NCBI RefSeq assembly: GCF_900115005.1
Contig: NZ_FOUY01000038.1
Span: forward strand, 1-57,314
DNA length: 57,314 nucleotides
Direction: 5' to 3'
From: Pseudonocardia ammonioxydans
GTDB lineage: Bacteria; Actinomycetota; Actinomycetes; Mycobacteriales; Pseudonocardiaceae
The position numbers were made by a program, and so were the translations under genes. This document shows, piece after piece, positions 49,754 through 57,314 of the stretch (its first letter is position 1; each line of letters begins with the position of its first letter). The notes beneath the pieces were generated by a model. That model had not been told where the DNA came from. It saw only the letters and a list, made by a program, of their open reading frames with translations, and ran no database searches.

Positions 49754-51312
49754 ACGGGACGGCCGAGGTCGTCGTCGCCGGGGCCGGGCCGACCGGTCTC
49801 GCGCTCGCCTGCGGCCTCGCCGCGGCCGGGACCCGGGTCCGCGTGCTGGACCGCGCCGCCGGCCCGGCCACCACCTCGCGGGCCAACATCCTGCACGCCC
49901 GCGGGGCCGAGGTGCTCGCCCGCCTGGACGCCCTCGCCGACCTGCGCGAGCGGGCCGTGGCCCCGGTGGGCATCCGGATGCACGTCAAGGGCCGCCACCT
50001 CACCACGATGACCTTCGCCCCCGACGAGCGGGAGACCGTGCAGGCCCTGTTCGTCTCGCAGGCGGTCGTCGAGCAGCGCCTGCGCGCGCGCCTGGGCGCC
50101 CTCGGTGTCGAGGTCGAGTGGGGGCACGGCGTCGAACACCTGGGGCAGGACGCCGACGGCGTCACCGTCCGGACGGCCGGTGGCGGCGCGGTGCGGGCGT
50201 CCTGGCTGGCCGGCTGCGACGGCGCGCACAGCCGGGTCCGCGAGCTAGCCGGGATCGACTTCCCCGGCACACCCGTCGTCGAGCGCTTCCTGCTCGCCGA
50301 CGTGCACGCCGACGACATCGCCGACCGCGAGCACTCCGCCGGCTGGTACCACCGCGACGGGATCCTGATGGCGATGCCGATGCCGGACGCGTCCGGGAAC
50401 CTGTGGCGGCTGATGGCCAACGTCCCGGACGACGGCCGCACCCTCACCGCCGACGAGATCGTCCGGGCCTTGGCCGGGATGCTCCCGGTGCGGGCGGGGA
50501 TCACCGGCGCGCGGGTCCGGGACGCCGTGTGGACCTCGGTGTTCCGCATCCACCGCCGGTTGGCGGCGGACTACCGGGCCGGGCGCGTCCTGCTCGCCGG
50601 CGACGCGGCGCACATCCACTCCCCGTTCGGCGGGCAGGGGATGAACACCGGCATCGGCGACGCCGAGAACCTGGCCTGGAAGCTCGCGCTCGTGGTGCGC
50701 GGCGACGCCGGTGGCGAGCTGCTCGACACCTACACCGCCGAGCGGCGGCCGGCCGCCGCCGAGGTGCTGCGGCGCACCACGACCAGCACCCGCGCCCTGG
50801 TCGCCGAGGGCGCCGTGGCCCGGCTGCTGCGCGACCACGTCGTCGTCCGGATCCTGAACCTGCCCGCGGCCCAGCGGCAGGCGACCCGCACCGCGTCCCA
50901 GCTGGGCCTGACCTACCGCCGGGGCCCGCTCGGCGGCCGCGGCCGGTCACCACGCCCCGGGGACCGGGTCCGCGACCGTGCGGTGCTGCTCGCGGGCGGC
51001 GTACCGGGCAGCCTGACCGGTGCGCTCGGCCCGGACTGGGTGCTGCTCAGCGGGGACGCCGGGGCGCCGGAGCGCTTCCACGACGTCCTGCGCGACGCCC
51101 TGCCCGGCGCCGTCGCCACGGCCACCGACTCCGCGCACGACGGCGACGAGGTGCTGCTCGTCCGCCCGGACGGCCACCTGCTGTGGCGCGGGACGGACCC
51201 GGCCCGGCTGGCCCGGCGGCTCGCCACGGCGGGGATCAGACCGGGGCCACCTCGCCCTTCTTCAACGCCGCCCGGTACGGATCGGGCGACAGCGCGGCCG
51301 CCACGATCGTGA
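49750..51312 (+). CDS. FAD-dependent aromatic monooxygenase (PheA/TfdB, UbiH-like family)
   Basis: 520 residues. FAD motif VVVAGAGPTGLALACGLAAAG, the DG motif in WLAGCDGAHSRVR, and GRVLLAGDAAHIHSPFGGQGMNTGIGDAENLAWKLALV (GD motif), followed by the thioredoxin-like C-terminal domain typical of phenol/anthraquinone hydroxylases. It hydroxylates an aromatic substrate with NAD(P)H. Its last about 25 codons (PGPPRPSSTPPGTDRATARPP) run into the convergent transporter gene, overlapping it by 77 bases. The tail looks non-conserved. Confidence 0.85.
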   Translation: MNGTAEVVVAGAGPTGLALACGLAAAGTRVRVLDRAAGPATTSRANILHARGAEVLARLDALADLRERAVAPVGIRMHVKGRHLTTMTFAPDERETVQALFVSQAVVEQRLRARLGALGVEVEWGHGVEHLGQDADGVTVRTAGGGAVRASWLAGCDGAHSRVRELAGIDFPGTPVVERFLLADVHADDIADREHSAGWYHRDGILMAMPMPDASGNLWRLMANVPDDGRTLTADEIVRALAGMLPVRAGITGARVRDAVWTSVFRIHRRLAADYRAGRVLLAGDAAHIHSPFGGQGMNTGIGDAENLAWKLALVVRGDAGGELLDTYTAERRPAAAEVLRRTTTSTRALVAEGAVARLLRDHVVVRILNLPAAQRQATRTASQLGLTYRRGPLGGRGRSPRPGDRVRDRAVLLAGGVPGSLTGALGPDWVLLSGDAGAPERFHDVLRDALPGAVATATDSAHDGDEVLLVRPDGHLLWRGTDPARLARRLATAGIRPGPPRPSSTPPGTDRATARPPRS

Positions 51313-52555
51313 TCAGCACCATCGCCGACATGTAGACGGCGATCATGTCGTAGCCGCCGGTGGCGTTCAGCAACGCCGTCGCGATCACCGGCGCCAGCCC
51401 GCCGGCGAACACGCTCGCGCTCTGCGCACCGATCGACGCGCCGCTGTAGCGGACCTCCGGCTCGAACAGCTCGGAGAAGTACGCCGGCTGCGGCGCGTAG
51501 ACCGCGGAGTTGCCCACGTTCACCGCGATCACGGTGGCCAGCACGATCAGCGGCAGGGACCGGGTGTCGAGCGCCCAGAAGTACGGCCAGCTCATCGCGA
51601 GCAGCACGAACGAGCCCCAGAGCACGGTCCGGCGGCGCCCCCAGCGGTCGCACGCCCAGCCGTAGAACGGGATGCTCGCCAGCCCGATCGCCGACGAGAT
51701 GATCACCGCCAGCAGCAGCTGGCTGCGCTCCATGGTGAGCACGACCGTGCCGTAGGTCAGCACGAACGTGGTGTGGATGTAGAAGGTGCTGTTCTCGGCG
51801 AACCGCAGGCCCGCGGCCCGCAGCACGTTCCCGGGCTGGCGGCGCAGCACCGCGAGCACCGGCTGGCGCTCGATCTTCCCGGCCGAGCGGGCCGCCTCGA
51901 ACACCGGCGACTCGTGGACCTTCAGCCGGATGACGATCCCCAGCACGACCAGCACGATCGAGGCCAGGAACGGCACCCGCCAGCCCCAGGACACGAACGC
52001 CGCGTCGGACATCACGACCGACATCACCAGCAGCGACAGGTTGGCGGTGAGCATCCCGGCCGGCACGCCCGTCTGCGGGAAGCTGCCGAAGAACCCGCGC
52101 CGGTGCGGCGGCGCGTACTCCACCGCCATCACCGCGGCCGCGCCCCACTCACCACCGAGCCCGATGCCCTGGATGATCCGGAGCAGCACGAGCAGGATCG
52201 GTGCCGCGATCCCGATCGTCTCGTAGGTCGGCATCAGCCCGACCAGGAACGTGCCGCCGCCCATCAAGACCACCGACAGCACGAGCATCGACTTGCGGCC
52301 GATCCGGTCACCGAAGTGCGCGAAGATCACTCCGCCGAACGGTCGCGCGACGAAGCCGACACCGAACGTCGACAGGGCCAGCAGCGTGCCGGTGAGCGGG
52401 TTCGCCGTCGGGAAGAACAGCTCGTTGAACACGAGCGCGGCGGCCGCGCCGTAGACGAAGAAGTCGAACCACTCGATCGACGTGCCGATCAGCGTCGCGA
52501 GGGCGACCCGGCGGGTCTCCTTCGGCGTGGGTGTCGTCGGGGCGGGATGCGTCAT
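51236..52555 (-). CDS. MFS transporter, metabolite:H+ symporter (MHS/shikimate-type) family
   Basis: 439 residues, 12 predicted transmembrane segments. IGTSIEWFDFFVYGAAAALVF at TM1, FGGVIFAHFGDRIGRKSMLVL between TM2 and TM3, and RIIQGIGLGGEWGAAAVMAVEYAPPHRRGFFGSFPQTGVPAGML are hallmarks of MHS permeases for aromatic and dicarboxylic acids. ATG 52555 has GGAGG 5 bases upstream. A TTCCGC-gat-GCGGAA dyad lies 16 bases before the start. It probably imports the substrate of a neighbouring enzyme such as the amidohydrolase or monooxygenase. Confidence 0.88.
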   Translation of the reverse strand: MTHPAPTTPTPKETRRVALATLIGTSIEWFDFFVYGAAAALVFNELFFPTANPLTGTLLALSTFGVGFVARPFGGVIFAHFGDRIGRKSMLVLSVVLMGGGTFLVGLMPTYETIGIAAPILLVLLRIIQGIGLGGEWGAAAVMAVEYAPPHRRGFFGSFPQTGVPAGMLTANLSLLVMSVVMSDAAFVSWGWRVPFLASIVLVVLGIVIRLKVHESPVFEAARSAGKIERQPVLAVLRRQPGNVLRAAGLRFAENSTFYIHTTFVLTYGTVVLTMERSQLLLAVIISSAIGLASIPFYGWACDRWGRRRTVLWGSFVLLAMSWPYFWALDTRSLPLIVLATVIAVNVGNSAVYAPQPAYFSELFEPEVRYSGASIGAQSASVFAGGLAPVIATALLNATGGYDMIAVYMSAMVLITIVAAALSPDPYRAALKKGEVAPV

Positions 52556-52570
52556 CGGATCCTCCGCGAC

Positions 52571-52585
52571 TTCCGCGATGCGGAA
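52571..52585. promoter_or_regulatory. 15-bp dyad upstream of the MHS transporter gene
   Basis: TTCCGC-gat-GCGGAA is a perfect inverted repeat 15 bases upstream of the transporter ATG. Its symmetry and position suggest a repressor operator; no regulator gene lies directly beside it. Confidence 0.45.
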
Positions 52586-52766
52586 TCTGCGTCCTGGTGT
52601 GGGAGGCACCCTACGTTCCGGAGGGTAACGGTGCCACGCGGAACATACTGCATACTGTGTCGCAAACGGGTTGTTCGCGGAACCGCTCGACGACGGTCCG
52701 TGAGCCCGGCATCGTGGTGCCCGATCCCGTCGAGCGACGCCGAACGAGCCGTGGAGGGAGGGCGCC

Positions 52767-53009
52767 GTGCGGACGATGAACTCCTCCGAGTTCCGCGACC
52801 GTTACGCCGAGACCCTCGACGCCGTCGTCGCCGACCGCGAGGAGGTCGTGATCACCCGTTCCGGCCACGACCCGGTGGTCCTGGTGGCGCTCGACGACTA
52901 CGAGTCCCTCCAGGAGACCGCCTCCCTGCTCCGGAGCCCGGAGAACGCACGGCGGCTCCTGACCTCGATCGATCGCCTCGAGAACGGCGGAGGTACGTCC
53001 GGGAGCTGA
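52767..53009 (+). CDS. Phd/YefM-family antitoxin, apparently orphan
   Basis: 80 residues: MNSSEFRDRYAETLDAVVADREEVVITRSGHDPVVLVALDDYESLQETASLLRSPENARRLLTSIDRLE is a full Phd/YefM fold with the C-terminal toxin-neutralising helices. GTG 52767 has a GGGAGGG site upstream; ATG 52776 is an alternative. The partner YoeB/Txe toxin normally overlaps the 3' end, but here only about 60 non-coding bases separate it from an amidohydrolase gene, so the toxin is missing. Confidence 0.83.
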   Translation: MRTMNSSEFRDRYAETLDAVVADREEVVITRSGHDPVVLVALDDYESLQETASLLRSPENARRLLTSIDRLENGGGTSGS

Positions 53010-53069
53010 GCGACCCACCGGACGTCCGGCGGAGCCGCCCCGGCAGTGCGGGGCAGTAGGTTCGGCCCG

Positions 53070-54299
53070 GTGAGCACCGACCTCGCCGATCTCTACCGCG
53101 ACCTGCACCGCCACCCCGAGCTCTCGTTCGCCGAGATCCGCACGGCCGGGATCGCCGCCGACCGGCTGCGCGCGGCCGGGTACGAGGTCACCGAGGGCGT
53201 CGGCCGGACCGGGGTGGTCGGCGTGCTGCGCAACGGCGACGGCCCGACGGCGCTGCTGCGGGCCGACATGGACGCGCTGCCGGTCGCCGAGGACACCGGT
53301 CTCGACTACGCGAGCACCGTGCACGCCCCCGGCGCCGACGGCGAGCCCACCCCGGTCGCGCACGCCTGCGGCCACGACGTGCACGTCACCTGCCTGGTCG
53401 GGGCCGCGGCCGAGCTGGCGTCCACACGCGACACCTGGGCCGGGACGCTGCTGGTGGTGTTCCAGCCCGCCGAGGAGCACGGCGCCGGCGCGGACGCCAT
53501 GCTCGACGACGACCTGTTCGGCCGGTTCGGGACGCCGCACGTGGTGCTCGGCCAGCACGTCGCGCCGCTGCCGGCCGGTGTCCTCGCGGTCGCCGCCGGC
53601 CCGGCGTTCGCCGGCAGCGACACGGTCCGCGTGACCCTGCACGGCACCGGCGGGCACGGCTCCCGGCCGGAGACCACGGTGGACCCGGTGGTGCTCGCGG
53701 CGGCGACCGTGCTGCGGCTGCAGACCGTCGTCTCCCGCGAGGTCGCGGCGACCGATACCGCGGTGCTCAGCGTCGGCACCCTGCGTGCGGGGACCGCGCC
53801 GAACATCATCCCGGAGACCGCGGAGCTGGGGCTGTCGGTGCGGTCCTACACCGCCACCGTCCGGGACCGGGTGCTCGGCGCCGTGGAGCGGATCGTGCGC
53901 GGCGAGGCCGCCACCTCCGGGGCGCCGCGGGATCCGGAGATCCGGGTCGTCGACTCGTTCCCGCCGGTGCTCAACGACGCCGACGCGGTCGACCGCACCC
54001 GGGGTGCGCTCGCGGCGGTGACGGCGCTGCCGGTCCTCGACCCGGGCCCGGTCACCGGCAGCGAGGACGTCGGCCGGTTCGCGACCGCGGCCGGGGTGCC
54101 GTGCGTGTACTGGCTGCTCGGCGGGGCGGACCCGGAGGAGTTCGCCGGCTGTGCCTCGGTCGACGACATCCGCGCCCGGATCGCCGAGCTGCCGTCCAAC
54201 CACTCCCCGCGCTACGCCCCGGTGATCGAACCGACGCTGAGCACCGGGGTCGCCGCGCTGGTCGCCGCGGCCCGGGAGTGGCTGCCGGTCGCGCGGTAG
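53070..54299 (+). CDS. M20-family amidohydrolase/carboxypeptidase
   Basis: 409 residues. Metal-binding HACGHDVHVTCLVGAA, the catalytic FQPAEEHGAGADAML, GQHVAPLPAG and the late SPRYAPVIEPTL loop define the M20D amidohydrolase (hippurate/N-acyl-amino-acid hydrolase) family, with a dimerisation lid domain (TVRVTLHGTGGHGSRPETTVDPV) in the middle. No signal peptide: cytoplasmic. It cleaves N-acylated amino acids. GTG start at 53070. It converges with the serine hydrolase gene with a 19-base gap. Confidence 0.88.
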   Translation: MSTDLADLYRDLHRHPELSFAEIRTAGIAADRLRAAGYEVTEGVGRTGVVGVLRNGDGPTALLRADMDALPVAEDTGLDYASTVHAPGADGEPTPVAHACGHDVHVTCLVGAAAELASTRDTWAGTLLVVFQPAEEHGAGADAMLDDDLFGRFGTPHVVLGQHVAPLPAGVLAVAAGPAFAGSDTVRVTLHGTGGHGSRPETTVDPVVLAAATVLRLQTVVSREVAATDTAVLSVGTLRAGTAPNIIPETAELGLSVRSYTATVRDRVLGAVERIVRGEAATSGAPRDPEIRVVDSFPPVLNDADAVDRTRGALAAVTALPVLDPGPVTGSEDVGRFATAAGVPCVYWLLGGADPEEFAGCASVDDIRARIAELPSNHSPRYAPVIEPTLSTGVAALVAAAREWLPVAR

Positions 54300-54318
54300 C
54301 TGTTCGCGGCGCCGCGGG

Positions 54319-55215
54319 TCAGAGCGCGGGGGTGCGCAGTGCCTGCACCGCGGCCCGCGCGGCGGCACCGATCGCGGCGTCCGCGCGCGGGACGCTCGCA
54401 TCGCTGCGGGCGGCATGGGTGAACACCGCGACGGCGACCGGATGCTCCCCCGGGTAGCTCACCACACCGACGTCGTTGCGCACCGCCCCGACGGTCCCGG
54501 TCTTGGCGGCCACGGCGGCCGTGGCCGGGAACCCGGCCCGCAGCCGGTGCGGCCAGATCTGCGCCGCCAGCACCCGCCGGGCGAAGGCCGTCCCCGCGGC
54601 CGAGGTCAGCTCCCCGCGCCAGAGCAGGGCGAGCAGCCGGGTCGTGTCGGCGGCCGTCGTCGACGACCCGAAGGCCGGGTTCAGCGCGCGGACCTCGACC
54701 GGTACGTCGTTGTCGGCCAGCACGGCGAAGGCCGCCGCGACGTCGTCGGTGCCGGTGTCGGCGACCAGGTCGGCGAAGACGTCCTCGGTCCCGCCGGCCA
54801 CCCGGGTCCCGGGTAGCCCCAGCTCCGCGGGCAGCGCCGCGACCCGCTCGCGCCCCACCCGCGTGTGCACGACGTCCGCGGCGGCGTTGTCCGACACCGT
54901 GACCATCGAGGTGACCAGGTCCCGCCAGCTCATCGTCACCGGATCGGCGAGCGCGGAGAGCCCGGTCCCGCCCGGGGTGCGGGCGGGCGGGACGACGACC
55001 GGCTCCCGCGGGTCGATCGTGCCCTCGTCGACCGCCCGGCAGTACGCGACCAGCACGAGGATCTTGTAGACCGACGCCATCACGACCGGGACGTCCGCCC
55101 CCACGGCGACCTCACCGGGCGCGCGGCCGTCGGTGGTCACCGGGCGGGCGTGCAGCCAGCCGCGCACACCGGCGTCCCGGAACACCGCACGGACCTGCTC
55201 CTGCGGTCCGCTCAT
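54319..55215 (-). CDS. Serine hydrolase, class A beta-lactamase fold, no signal peptide
   Basis: 298 residues. S48-V-Y-K51 (SxxK), SDN in VTVSDNAAADVV and KTG in AAKTGTVGAVRNDVGVV are all present, but there is no export signal, so it is probably cytosolic and unlikely to be a resistance enzyme. ATG 55215 overlaps the upstream LysR stop (ATGA), so it is co-translated with the regulator. It may be an esterase or amidase of the beta-lactamase superfamily. Confidence 0.8.
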   Translation of the reverse strand: MSGPQEQVRAVFRDAGVRGWLHARPVTTDGRAPGEVAVGADVPVVMASVYKILVLVAYCRAVDEGTIDPREPVVVPPARTPGGTGLSALADPVTMSWRDLVTSMVTVSDNAAADVVHTRVGRERVAALPAELGLPGTRVAGGTEDVFADLVADTGTDDVAAAFAVLADNDVPVEVRALNPAFGSSTTAADTTRLLALLWRGELTSAAGTAFARRVLAAQIWPHRLRAGFPATAAVAAKTGTVGAVRNDVGVVSYPGEHPVAVAVFTHAARSDASVPRADAAIGAAARAAVQALRTPAL

Positions 55216-56099
55216 CCGTGCTCCCGCAGTGCGGCGGCTTCCCGGAGCGCGGCGGCGAGGGCGTCGACGACGCCGTCCGGGGTGTCGTCGCGGAACACCA
55301 CCCGCACCCGGAACGGCATCGGCTCCCCCGCCGGCCACCGCCGGACCACCCCGTCGGCGCCCAGGTCCGGGTCGGGGGTGAGCGCGAACGCGGCGCCGGT
55401 GGCGACGAGGGCGAGGGCCTCGGCCGGTGTCGTGGCGTCGGCCGCGCGGACCGGGCGCCCCCGGGTGTCCAACGTGTCCAGGAGCAGGTCGTGCGCGGCC
55501 GGGGCGTGCGTGCGCGGGGCGGTGACGAGGTCCAGGTCGCGTAGCGTCCGCAGGACCACCTCGCCGTCGCCGTCCGCGGCCGGATGATCGGCGGGCAGCA
55601 GGACGGCGGTCGGCAGCGCCACGACCGGACCCGCCCGGGCCGACTCCAGGACGGCCGGGTGGGCGACGACGGCGACGTCGAGCGTGCCCGCCGACACCGC
55701 GTCCACCAGGCCGACCGTCGGCCCGACCCGCAGCGTGGTGCGGCGGCCCGCCGCAGCCCGGGCCCGGGTGGCCAGCCGGGCGGAGGCCCGCGGCCCGAGG
55801 TCGGGGACGACGCCGATCCGCAACACCTGCGCGGCCTCGGCATGCCGCCGGGCGGCGCGGCCGAGCGCGTCGGCGTCCTCGAGCAGCGCGCGGGCCCGGG
55901 GCAGCAGGTCCCGGCCGGCCGCGGTCGGTGCCACGCCACCGGGCCCCCGGTCGAACAGCGCGACCCCGAGCCGGTTCTCGAGCCGGCGCAGCCCCTGGGA
56001 GAGCGGCGGCTGCGCCATCCCGAGCCGGTGCGCGGCCCGGCCGAAGTGCCGCTCCTCGGCGACGGTGACGAAGAACGCCAGGTGCCGCAGCAGGTCCAC
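55212..56099 (-). CDS. LysR-family transcriptional regulator
   Basis: 295 residues: N-terminal HTH (LLRHLAFFVTVAEERHFGRAAHRLGMAQPPLSQGLRRLENRLGVALFDR) and the periplasmic-binding-like effector domain. GTG 56099 is chosen because GGAGG ends 6 bases upstream; the frame is open to 56138. It diverges from a class A beta-lactamase gene, reminiscent of AmpR-ampC layouts, and is coupled to a second beta-lactamase-fold gene. Regulation of both is inferred. Confidence 0.85.
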   Translation of the reverse strand: MDLLRHLAFFVTVAEERHFGRAAHRLGMAQPPLSQGLRRLENRLGVALFDRGPGGVAPTAAGRDLLPRARALLEDADALGRAARRHAEAAQVLRIGVVPDLGPRASARLATRARAAAGRRTTLRVGPTVGLVDAVSAGTLDVAVVAHPAVLESARAGPVVALPTAVLLPADHPAADGDGEVVLRTLRDLDLVTAPRTHAPAAHDLLLDTLDTRGRPVRAADATTPAEALALVATGAAFALTPDPDLGADGVVRRWPAGEPMPFRVRVVFRDDTPDGVVDALAAALREAAALREHG

Positions 56100-56153
56100 C
56101 GCGCACCTCCACCTCGGTTCATACTGTTTCGATATCAACCACGCCGTACGAGC

Positions 56154-56166
56154 ATATTCGAAATAT
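56154..56166. promoter_or_regulatory. 13-bp dyad between LysR and beta-lactamase genes
   Basis: ATATT-cga-AATAT is a perfect inverted repeat in an AT-rich patch of the 93-base divergent region, a plausible LysR-type site although it does not follow T-N11-A exactly. Confidence 0.45.
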
Positions 56167-56192
56167 CATCCGTGCTCTGCTGGGCTGTCGCC

Positions 56193-57098
56193 ATGACGAT
56201 CTCCCGCCGCTCCCTGCTGCTCGCGGGCGCCGCCGGCCTCGGTGCCACGCTGCTCGGTTGCTCGGCACCCTCCGGCGCGGCTCCTGCTCCGCCCGCACCC
56301 GCTCCCACCGGCCCGGTCCCCGGCCTGTCCGATGTGGAACGCGAGTTCGGGCGCCGGATCGGCGTGCACGCGTCCGACACCGGGTCCGGGGCCGCCGTCG
56401 CGCACCGCGGCGACGAGCGCTTCCTGCTGTGCTCGACGGTGAAGGCGCTGATGGCCGGGTTCGTGCTGCACCGCTCGGTCACCGACCCGGCGCTGCTCGA
56501 CCGCGTCGTCCGCTGGGACCGCTCGGAGGTCCTGGAGTACGCACCGGTCACCGCCCGCCACGTCGACACCGGGCTGACCGTCGCGCAGCTGTGCGAGGCC
56601 GCCGTCACCGTCTCCGACAACACCGCGCACAACGTGCTGCTGCGCGAGGTCGGCCCGCCGGCGGAGCTGACGGCGTGGCTGCGGACCACCGGCGACACCG
56701 TCACCCGCGCCGACCGCGCCGAACCGGCGCTCAACGAGGCCGACGGCGACCGCGACACCAGCACCCCGGCCGCGTTCTCCGCGACGCTGGCCGGGCTGAC
56801 CACCGGTGCCGCGCTCCCGCCCGCGCAGCGAGACCGGTTGGTGGGCTGGCTGCGCGCGGCCACCACCGGGAGCCGGCAGATCCGCGCCGCCGCACCCGCC
56901 GGCTGGCAGATCGGGGACAAGACCGGCAGCGGGCCCGGCGGGGAGAAGAACGACGCGGCGATCCTGTTCCCGCCGGACGGGGCACCGATCGCACTCACCG
57001 TGTTCACCGTGGCCACGGACCCCGACGACGACCGCGGCGAGGAGGCGATCGCCGCCGCCACCCGGGCCGCGCTGGCCGCACTGCCCGGACAGCGCTAG
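56193..57098 (+). CDS. Class A beta-lactamase, lipoprotein
   Basis: 301 residues. Tat-like SRRSLLLAGAAGLGATLLGC with lipobox Cys23, then S81-T-V-K84 (Ser70 motif), SDN at 141-143, E177-x-x-L-N181 (the Glu166 deacylation motif) and K243-T-G. All class A catalytic residues are therefore present and the enzyme is exported and lipid-anchored. The long Ala-Pro linker is typical of actinomycete enzymes. A 12-bp-plus hairpin spans its stop codon (57082-57114). Confidence 0.9.
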   Translation: MTISRRSLLLAGAAGLGATLLGCSAPSGAAPAPPAPAPTGPVPGLSDVEREFGRRIGVHASDTGSGAAVAHRGDERFLLCSTVKALMAGFVLHRSVTDPALLDRVVRWDRSEVLEYAPVTARHVDTGLTVAQLCEAAVTVSDNTAHNVLLREVGPPAELTAWLRTTGDTVTRADRAEPALNEADGDRDTSTPAAFSATLAGLTTGAALPPAQRDRLVGWLRAATTGSRQIRAAAPAGWQIGDKTGSGPGGEKNDAAILFPPDGAPIALTVFTVATDPDDDRGEEAIAAATRAALAALPGQR

Positions 57099-57114
57099 AT
57101 GTGCTGTCCGGGCA
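57082..57114 (+). terminator. Hairpin terminator across the beta-lactamase stop codon
   Basis: TGCCCGGACAGC (57082-57093) pairs exactly with GCTGTCCGGGCA (57103-57114); two further pairs (G-T and C-G) close a TAGAT loop that contains the TAG stop. The left arm is coding sequence. If the right arm belongs to the following IS, the match is fortuitous; otherwise this is the native terminator and the IS starts after 57114. Confidence 0.55.
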
Positions 57115-57160
57115 CGTTGGTGACAGTCCGGCACGCCCGTCCGATGATCTTGAGACAGGC

Positions 57161-57220
57161 GAGGGCCTCCGGGTTCGGTGTGGATCACCACGAAACACGC
57201 CGAAGCCCGAGGAGGCCCTC
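57161..57220 (+). promoter_or_regulatory. Stem-loop sequestering the transposase ribosome site
   Basis: GAGGGCCTCC (57161-57170) pairs with GGAGGCCCTC (57211-57220); the stem continues GGG/CCC and TTCGG/CCGAA with small bulges. The AGGAGG at 57210-57215 that should initiate the transposase at GTG 57223 is in the 3' arm, so the ribosome site would be hidden in any transcript covering the whole hairpin. Confidence 0.6.
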
Positions 57221-57222
57221 TG

Positions 57223-57314
57223 GTGATCCACCGTAACGCCCCGCTGACCCCGACCGGCCGGCTGCGCCTGGCCCGGTGTGTCGTCGACGACGGCTGGGAC
57301 CTGCGCCGCGCCGC
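57223..57314 (+). mobile_element. IS481-family transposase, N-terminal fragment (cut by window edge)
   Basis: GTG 57223 opens a frame VIHRNAPLTPTGRLRLARC that continues with VVDDGWDLRRA to the window end. This is the leader of the N-terminal HTH of IS481-family transposases (H-R-N-A-x-L-T-x-x-G-R). Only 30 codons are visible. The element's left end lies between about 57099 and 57140; its exact tip cannot be set. Confidence 0.78.

Noticed and set aside
1..57314. CRISPR arrays and rRNA genes
   Set aside because: No regularly spaced repeats of 20-40 bases and no rRNA-like conserved segments were seen on reading the window.

Overview
The window is chromosomal DNA of very high G+C from an actinomycete, most likely Pseudonocardia or a close relative. 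This rests on dense GTG starts, many 4-bp ATGA/GTGA stop-start overlaps, a mycothiol-type DinB/maleylpyruvate-isomerase protein and the catabolic gene families present. Genus is an inference; no rRNA or housekeeping marker is visible. The window is cut by insertion sequences at both ends: the 5' part of an ISAs1-type transposase on the left and the 5' part of an IS481-type transposase on the right.

Region 1 (1-3.0 kb) is a worn flank: an IS end, the C-terminal remnant of an MBL-fold hydrolase, a DinB-like protein, a frameshifted ArsR gene with its intact SRPBCC partner, and tRNA-Arg(CCT).

Region 2 (3.4-18.7 kb) is a phenol/catechol meta-cleavage island. A two-component flavin phenol hydroxylase (pheA1A2) makes catechol and an extradiol dioxygenase opens the ring. 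2-Hydroxymuconic semialdehyde dehydrogenase, a 4-oxalocrotonate tautomerase homologue, decarboxylase, hydratase, aldolase and acylating acetaldehyde dehydrogenase carry the product to pyruvate and acetyl-CoA. Two AraC plus two paralogous IclR regulators bracket the pathway. Unusual companions are an FAD-synthetase-like protein without a recognisable riboflavin kinase domain, a RidA protein and an SDR without a recognisable catalytic Tyr/Lys pair.

Region 3 (18.8-23.1 kb) holds an acyl-CoA dehydrogenase followed by a complete P450 system (P450, 3Fe-4S-type ferredoxin, ferredoxin reductase). Region 4 (23.1-34.5 kb) has a glycosyltransferase/hydrolase pair, then two divergent catabolic operons: PaaK-like CoA ligase, SDR and luciferase-like monooxygenase to the left; DUF35, thiolase, P450, SDR and TetR to the right, followed by a convergent IclR gene. 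Region 5 (34.6-39.4 kb) is miscellaneous: amidotransferase, WrbA, a lipoprotein glycosidase and two membrane proteins. Region 6 (39.4-44.4 kb) is a Baeyer-Villiger monooxygenase-TetR operon diverging from a nitroreductase and acyl-CoA synthetase, with a matched operator at each promoter.

Region 7 (44.4-57.3 kb) is accessory. Its most interesting locus is 46.35-47.62 kb: an AbiEi-like antitoxin domain fused in frame to an MntA-type nucleotidyltransferase and translationally coupled to a HepT-type HEPN toxin, under a promoter enclosed by an inverted repeat that reaches the start codon. It also carries a pRiA4b-family protein, a methyltransferase/cupin/FAD-monooxygenase operon, an MHS-type transporter, an orphan Phd/YefM antitoxin, an amidohydrolase, and a LysR gene flanked by two class A beta-lactamase-fold proteins.
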